Shown: piece after piece, positions 5,125-7,968 of the stretch
Layout of the letters: each line of letters opens with the position of its first letter
How positions within the stretch are numbered: the first letter of the stretch is position 1
Assembly: GCA_026394915.1 (NCBI GenBank)
Contig: JAPLZS010000062.1
Span: 1-7,968 of the forward strand
Length of the DNA stretch: 7,968 nt
Source of the DNA: Candidatus Woesearchaeota archaeon
GTDB lineage: Archaea > Nanobdellota > Nanobdellia > Woesearchaeales > UBA12501
Reading direction: 5' to 3'
Program-made: the position numbers and the translations under genes
The notes under the pieces: generated by a model
What the model was told of the DNA's origin: nothing
Databases searched by the model: none
Seen by the model: the letters and a program-made list of their open reading frames with translations, nothing else

Positions 5125-6999
5125 ATGAAACAAAATAGAATATTATCAAATATCTTCGTATATATCATGATTTTTGCATTTATGGCGTGCAGTGCGTATG
5201 CAGCACAACCTGCTGTAGATCTCGGAACAGCCGGCAATTTTGTCATATTATCAGAAGCACAGATTACAGACGCTACTCCAGCTGGTTCAGTTATTACTGG
5301 AAATGTTGGAGTGCATCCAGCTGCTGGTACATTTATAGAAGATATATCATGCTCAACAGTGGGTGGGACAATATATGATAATAATGCAGGGTATACGGGT
5401 GGCTTTGATTCAGACAATACATGTCTAATGACTGACGGCGTATTACTAGGTAACGCTGTACAAGATATGGACGATGCGCGTCTCGATGTTCAAGCACGAC
5501 TAACAAATGATGTAGTACATGATACTAATGAAGCAGGCTCCGGAACTCTTAACGGACTGACATTCAACCCAGGTCTTCATACATGGAGTACTGCTGTGTC
5601 AATAACAGGGGATATCACTCTCGATTGCAAAGGCGATGCGAGTGGTGTTTTCATATTTCAGATAGCACAAACTCTTGATATTAGCTCTGATAAGAGTGTT
5701 AATTTAATTAATGGATGTCTGCCACAGAACATCTTCTGGGCAGTAAGTGGCCAAACAACACTTGGAACAGGATCTGTTTTCAATGGGAATATTCTGGATG
5801 TAACAGGTATTGCAATACAGACTGGTGCAACATTGAACGGAAGAGCATTGGCGCAAACAGCTATTACATTAGATGCTAATACAGTTAAAATTCCTGTTGC
5901 TATCGTTAGCGCAAAGTATACTATCTCAGGGACAGTTTCCATATCAGGAGTGGGTCCCCAAAGCAATGCATTTGTGACATTGAAAGATAATAGCGGAGTA
6001 ACAATCTCAGGTCCGATAAACACAGACGTAAACGGATTTTATACATTCAAAGTGGCAGATTCTGCTGCTATATACACTATCACAGTGGATAATGTTATTG
6101 GCTTTGCATCAACATCACAGAAATATGTTGTTAAGGGAGACATAACTGCAGATTTTGTGTTTGGCCCGGCTCCAACAGTGACTCTGTCTGGAACAGTGAC
6201 AAATTTAACAGATGACCTTATTGCAGGAGCTGATATAACAGTGAACACAGGAGGAGGATCTCTTGTGACTGCAAAAACAGGCCCATTAGGCACATATTCA
6301 GTCAGCGTGCTGGATAATAAGGATTATGATGTAACTGCATCCATCATAGGATATGAAACAGTCAATAAGAGCATATCTGCAGACGGAAGCAATCTAGTGT
6401 TGAATTTTGTTTTTGGGGAAGTTTGCTCAACGCATACATTCTATCAAGATGCAGATAATGATGGTTATGGAAATCTCACATCATCAGGTCTTGCATGCAC
6501 TGCTCCAGTAGGTTATGTTGCAGACAGTACAGACTGCAATGACGCAGATGCAGCAATAAAACCAGGAGCAGCAGACAATACAAATGATGATATTGACAAT
6601 GATTGTGATGGAATCACTGATGAAGATTATTCAGCTCCAGCACAAGTAGTAGAAGATGTTCCAGAAACACATAGAGGAAGTGGAGGCGGAGGAAGCGGTG
6701 GATCAGTATACGCACCTAATGCAAACACACCTCAGACACTTTTGACTGCAGATGGCAATGTTATTGCACCATCAACAATGTTGACAGAACCATCATCAGA
6801 TATAGGAGGGACAGGTAACTCATCAACAGGCGCTAATCTGATCACAGGCGCAGTTATAGGCGGCAGCAAAAGCAACTGGAACATAATGTGGATACTTGGC
6901 ATCATTGCATTAATCGCCCTATTATTGACGCTTGGAATATTGCTTTCAAGAAGGAATGCAAGAAAGGATGCTTTACTTAAGGAGAATTTAGCTATTTAG
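5125..6999 (+). CDS. Membrane-anchored surface protein with DUF3494 ice-binding-like domain
   Basis: The protein has 624 residues. A signal peptide covers 1-26 (cleavage expected after AYA). Residues 31-257 form a DUF3494 (Ice_binding, PF11999) beta-solenoid domain: DLGTAGNFVILS at the start, GNVGVHP (59-65), NPGLHTWST (148-156), GVFIFQIAQTL (174-184), NIFWAVSGQTTLGTGS (202-217) and ATLNGRALAQTAITLD (235-250). C168 and C198 could pair. Two carboxypeptidase-regulatory-like beta domains follow (about 264-347 and 351-430). Residues 433-501 are a MopE-like calcium/metal-binding motif (YQDADNDGYGN, TDCNDADA, DNDCDG). A Gly/Ser/Thr-rich linker (about 516-585), one membrane helix (586-608) and a basic tail (RRNARK) end the protein. 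Known DUF3494 proteins bind ice or inhibit recrystallisation, but many members are untested, so adhesion to another surface is equally possible. CAA and CGN codons set it apart from its neighbours. Confidence 0.93.
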   Translation: MKQNRILSNIFVYIMIFAFMACSAYAAQPAVDLGTAGNFVILSEAQITDATPAGSVITGNVGVHPAAGTFIEDISCSTVGGTIYDNNAGYTGGFDSDNTCLMTDGVLLGNAVQDMDDARLDVQARLTNDVVHDTNEAGSGTLNGLTFNPGLHTWSTAVSITGDITLDCKGDASGVFIFQIAQTLDISSDKSVNLINGCLPQNIFWAVSGQTTLGTGSVFNGNILDVTGIAIQTGATLNGRALAQTAITLDANTVKIPVAIVSAKYTISGTVSISGVGPQSNAFVTLKDNSGVTISGPINTDVNGFYTFKVADSAAIYTITVDNVIGFASTSQKYVVKGDITADFVFGPAPTVTLSGTVTNLTDDLIAGADITVNTGGGSLVTAKTGPLGTYSVSVLDNKDYDVTASIIGYETVNKSISADGSNLVLNFVFGEVCSTHTFYQDADNDGYGNLTSSGLACTAPVGYVADSTDCNDADAAIKPGAADNTNDDIDNDCDGITDEDYSAPAQVVEDVPETHRGSGGGGSGGSVYAPNANTPQTLLTADGNVIAPSTMLTEPSSDIGGTGNSSTGANLITGAVIGGSKSNWNIMWILGIIALIALLLTLGILLSRRNARKDALLKENLAI

Positions 7000-7000
7000 A

Positions 7001-7018
7001 TTATTTTTTTCTTTTTTT
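7001..7018 (+). terminator. Double T7 tract, candidate archaeal terminator
   Basis: Two runs of seven T (7004-7010 and 7012-7018), separated by one C, begin five bases after the stop of the surface protein gene. Oligo-T tracts without a hairpin are the known intrinsic termination signal in archaea. The tract touches the ribosome binding site of the next gene, so it may give partial readthrough. Confidence 0.6.
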
Positions 7019-7024
7019 GGTGAT
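7019..7024 (+). promoter_or_regulatory. Ribosome binding site deciding start at 7029
   Basis: GGTGAT ends four bases before ATG 7029. The in-frame TTG (7017) and GTG (7020) overlap this site and are therefore poor start choices. Confidence 0.65.
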
Positions 7025-7028
7025 TCTT

Positions 7029-7268
7029 ATGGGAAAGAATAAGATTAGAGAGAAGAAAATTATAGCATTGCCTATACCTTCTTTGCTCATGCCTTTTATG
7101 GCAGCAATGTATGAGTTTGGCCTTGTCTTTGACGCAGTGAGCGGAGACTTTGATGAGCTCAACAAGGATTTCCATTGCATGTTCAACAAGAAAACAACAG
7201 ATTTCAGTGAGAGAGCAGAAGGGCTTCTATGCTGGAATAAAGGGTTGTTTATTCTTGACAAACAATAA
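7029..7268 (+). CDS. Small protein of unknown function downstream of the ice-binding-like gene
   Basis: Counted from ATG 7029 this is a 79-residue protein that I do not recognise. It has a basic start (MGKNKIREKK), then a moderately hydrophobic stretch (IIALPIPSLLMPFMAAMYEFGLVF, about 11-34). That stretch could be one membrane helix or a buried core; the prolines make a classic helix less certain. The C-terminal half is mixed and charged, with two cysteines (CMFNKK, LLCWNK). The good GGTGAT ribosome binding site supports it over the antisense frame covering 7001-7297, which is serine-rich in the way of a shadow. No promoter is visible in the 29-base gap, so expression probably depends on readthrough from the surface protein gene past the T tract. 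Confidence 0.6.
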   Translation: MGKNKIREKKIIALPIPSLLMPFMAAMYEFGLVFDAVSGDFDELNKDFHCMFNKKTTDFSERAEGLLCWNKGLFILDKQ

Positions 7269-7318
7269 AAATTAAGAAAATTCCTTCTTTTGAACATATG
7301 AAGTAAGCTTATAGATTA
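7269..7318. other. Convergent gap with T-rich stretches on both strands
   Basis: This 50-base gap lies between two convergent genes. The plus strand has CTTCTTTT (7283-7295 region), and the minus strand has AATTTTCTTAATTTTT just after the synthetase stop. Weak bidirectional termination is plausible, but no strong hairpin was found. Confidence 0.35.
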
Positions 7319-7968
7319 TCATCTATGCCCGAACCAGAACACTAGTTTATTGTTTTTTATCTCATCAAGCCTGCAGAATCCGAATCTCTCAAGCTGGACT
7401 GTCTGGCCTTCCTCAATAGCCCTCATATGCTCTTCGCCAAGGCCCTTAAACGTCTTTATCTCATCATTGTCATCCATCACAACCTCAACGTCAATCAGGC
7501 TCTTTGGATTCTTCGGCACAGGCAGCCAGTGTATTATCTTCTCTCCTTTTTCCTTGAACCGGTCATATTCCATGGAATCAAAGACAAAACTGCTGCCTTT
7601 TGCTCCTTTCTCTTTCCTGAAGTTCAGGCAGTCCATAAGCCTGTATATTTTTCCGTCCCTGATGCTGTCAAGATCCTCTTTTGCTATGTAAAACCTGTCC
7701 TTTGTGCTGAAGGCCCTTCCTCCCTCTTTCTTCTTGGGATGCAGGTCAAGCTCGATCTCCTGCTCAGGAGCGCCTTTTATCGTTATCTCAACAGGATTCC
7801 ACACAAAAAAATGCCTATATGAAGTGGAATCAATGAAATCCTTGTTGAATGCATTCAGCGCCTTGAAGAATTCCTCCTTGTCAACGCTCTTGTCATTCAG
7901 CGTCACTCCTATGCTCAATGCATATTTTATGAATGCCTCAGGGACATACCCTCTTCTTTTGAGAGCAA
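7319..7968 (-). CDS. gltX: Glutamyl-tRNA synthetase, archaeal type, C-terminal part (5' end outside window)
   Basis: The visible 216 codons run off the window edge; the frame is open through 7968, reading ALKRRGYVPEAF before the TTG at 7918, so that TTG is internal. The KRRGYVPEAF segment matches the end of the catalytic core in archaeal/eukaryotic GluRS, where it is usually RRRGxxPEA. A GlnRS-like beta-barrel anticodon-binding region follows, with FVWNPVEITIKG, ELDLHPKKKEGGR, KIYRLMDCLNFR, KIIHWLPVP and the ending QLERFGFCRLDE...FWFGHR. Bacterial GluRS has a helical C-terminal half instead, so this supports an archaeal origin. The enzyme charges tRNA-Glu; in archaea it usually also charges tRNA-Gln with Glu for later amidation by GatDE. 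Catalytic HIGH and KMSKS-type motifs lie upstream, outside the window. About 550-570 residues would be the normal full length. Confidence 0.93.
   Translation of the reverse strand, partial: ALKRRGYVPEAFIKYALSIGVTLNDKSVDKEEFFKALNAFNKDFIDSTSYRHFFVWNPVEITIKGAPEQEIELDLHPKKKEGGRAFSTKDRFYIAKEDLDSIRDGKIYRLMDCLNFRKEKGAKGSSFVFDSMEYDRFKEKGEKIIHWLPVPKNPKSLIDVEVVMDDNDEIKTFKGLGEEHMRAIEEGQTVQLERFGFCRLDEIKNNKLVFWFGHR

Noticed and set aside
5137..5190. Possible lipobox (FMAC) in the surface protein signal peptide
   Set aside because: The usual leucine or similar residue is replaced by phenylalanine, and a standard cleavage site AYA follows four residues later; the protein is also anchored at its C-terminus.
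5070..5417. 115-residue minus-strand open frame at the start of the ice-binding gene
   Set aside because: It is opposite the signal peptide and clear DUF3494 motifs and has no recognisable features.
7001..7297. 98-residue minus-strand open frame opposite the gene at 7029
   Set aside because: It is serine- and lysine-rich like typical antisense frames and has no clear ribosome binding site, while the plus-strand frame has a good GGTGAT site.
7427..7822. 131-residue plus-strand open frame opposite the synthetase
   Set aside because: It is a shadow of the well-supported glutamyl-tRNA synthetase frame.

Overview
The window looks archaeal, most likely from a small-genome DPANN lineage of the Woesearchaeota/Pacearchaeota kind; the lineage is an inference from gene style, not a database result. 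The archaeal signs are a histone-fold domain, a glutamyl-tRNA synthetase with the beta-barrel (GlnRS-like) C-terminal half, TATA boxes with purine-rich BRE-like flanks about 25-28 bases before start codons, GGTG/GGAGG ribosome binding sites, near-exclusive AGA/AGG arginine codons, and oligo-T tracts as candidate terminators.

Region 1 (1-1664, plus strand) is a tightly packed three-gene block. It holds a four-helix membrane protein built from an internal duplication, an acidic helical protein with a proline-rich tail that overlaps it by 17 bases, and, 1 base later, a charged coiled-coil protein with a very basic C-terminus. None has a function I can name.

Region 2 (1692-2364) holds a convergent minus-strand gene and its leader. 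The gene fuses a histone fold to two membrane helices that flank a four-cysteine loop, so it looks like a membrane-tethered histone. Homology in the reading frame continues upstream of the first standard start codon, so the true start is unresolved.

Region 3 (2365-4617, plus strand) holds a complete ZIP-family metal transporter, then a GT39/PMT-type membrane glycosyltransferase broken by one frameshift. Both genes have TATA boxes placed for leaderless or nearly leaderless transcripts.

Region 4 (4618-7268, plus strand) is the accessory-looking part. A BRE/TATA promoter merged with a 21-base alternating AT tract precedes a small winged-helix protein. Next comes a 624-residue surface protein made of a signal peptide, a DUF3494 ice-binding-like domain, two carboxypeptidase-regulatory-like beta domains, a MopE-like calcium/metal-binding motif, a Gly/Ser linker and a C-terminal membrane anchor. 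After a double T7 tract comes a 79-residue protein I do not recognise. The three probably form one transcription unit. Codon choice in the surface gene differs from its neighbours, which hints at transfer.

Region 5 (7319-7968, minus strand) is the 3' part of the glutamyl-tRNA synthetase gene, cut by the window edge. No tRNA, rRNA, CRISPR array, insertion sequence or attachment site was seen.
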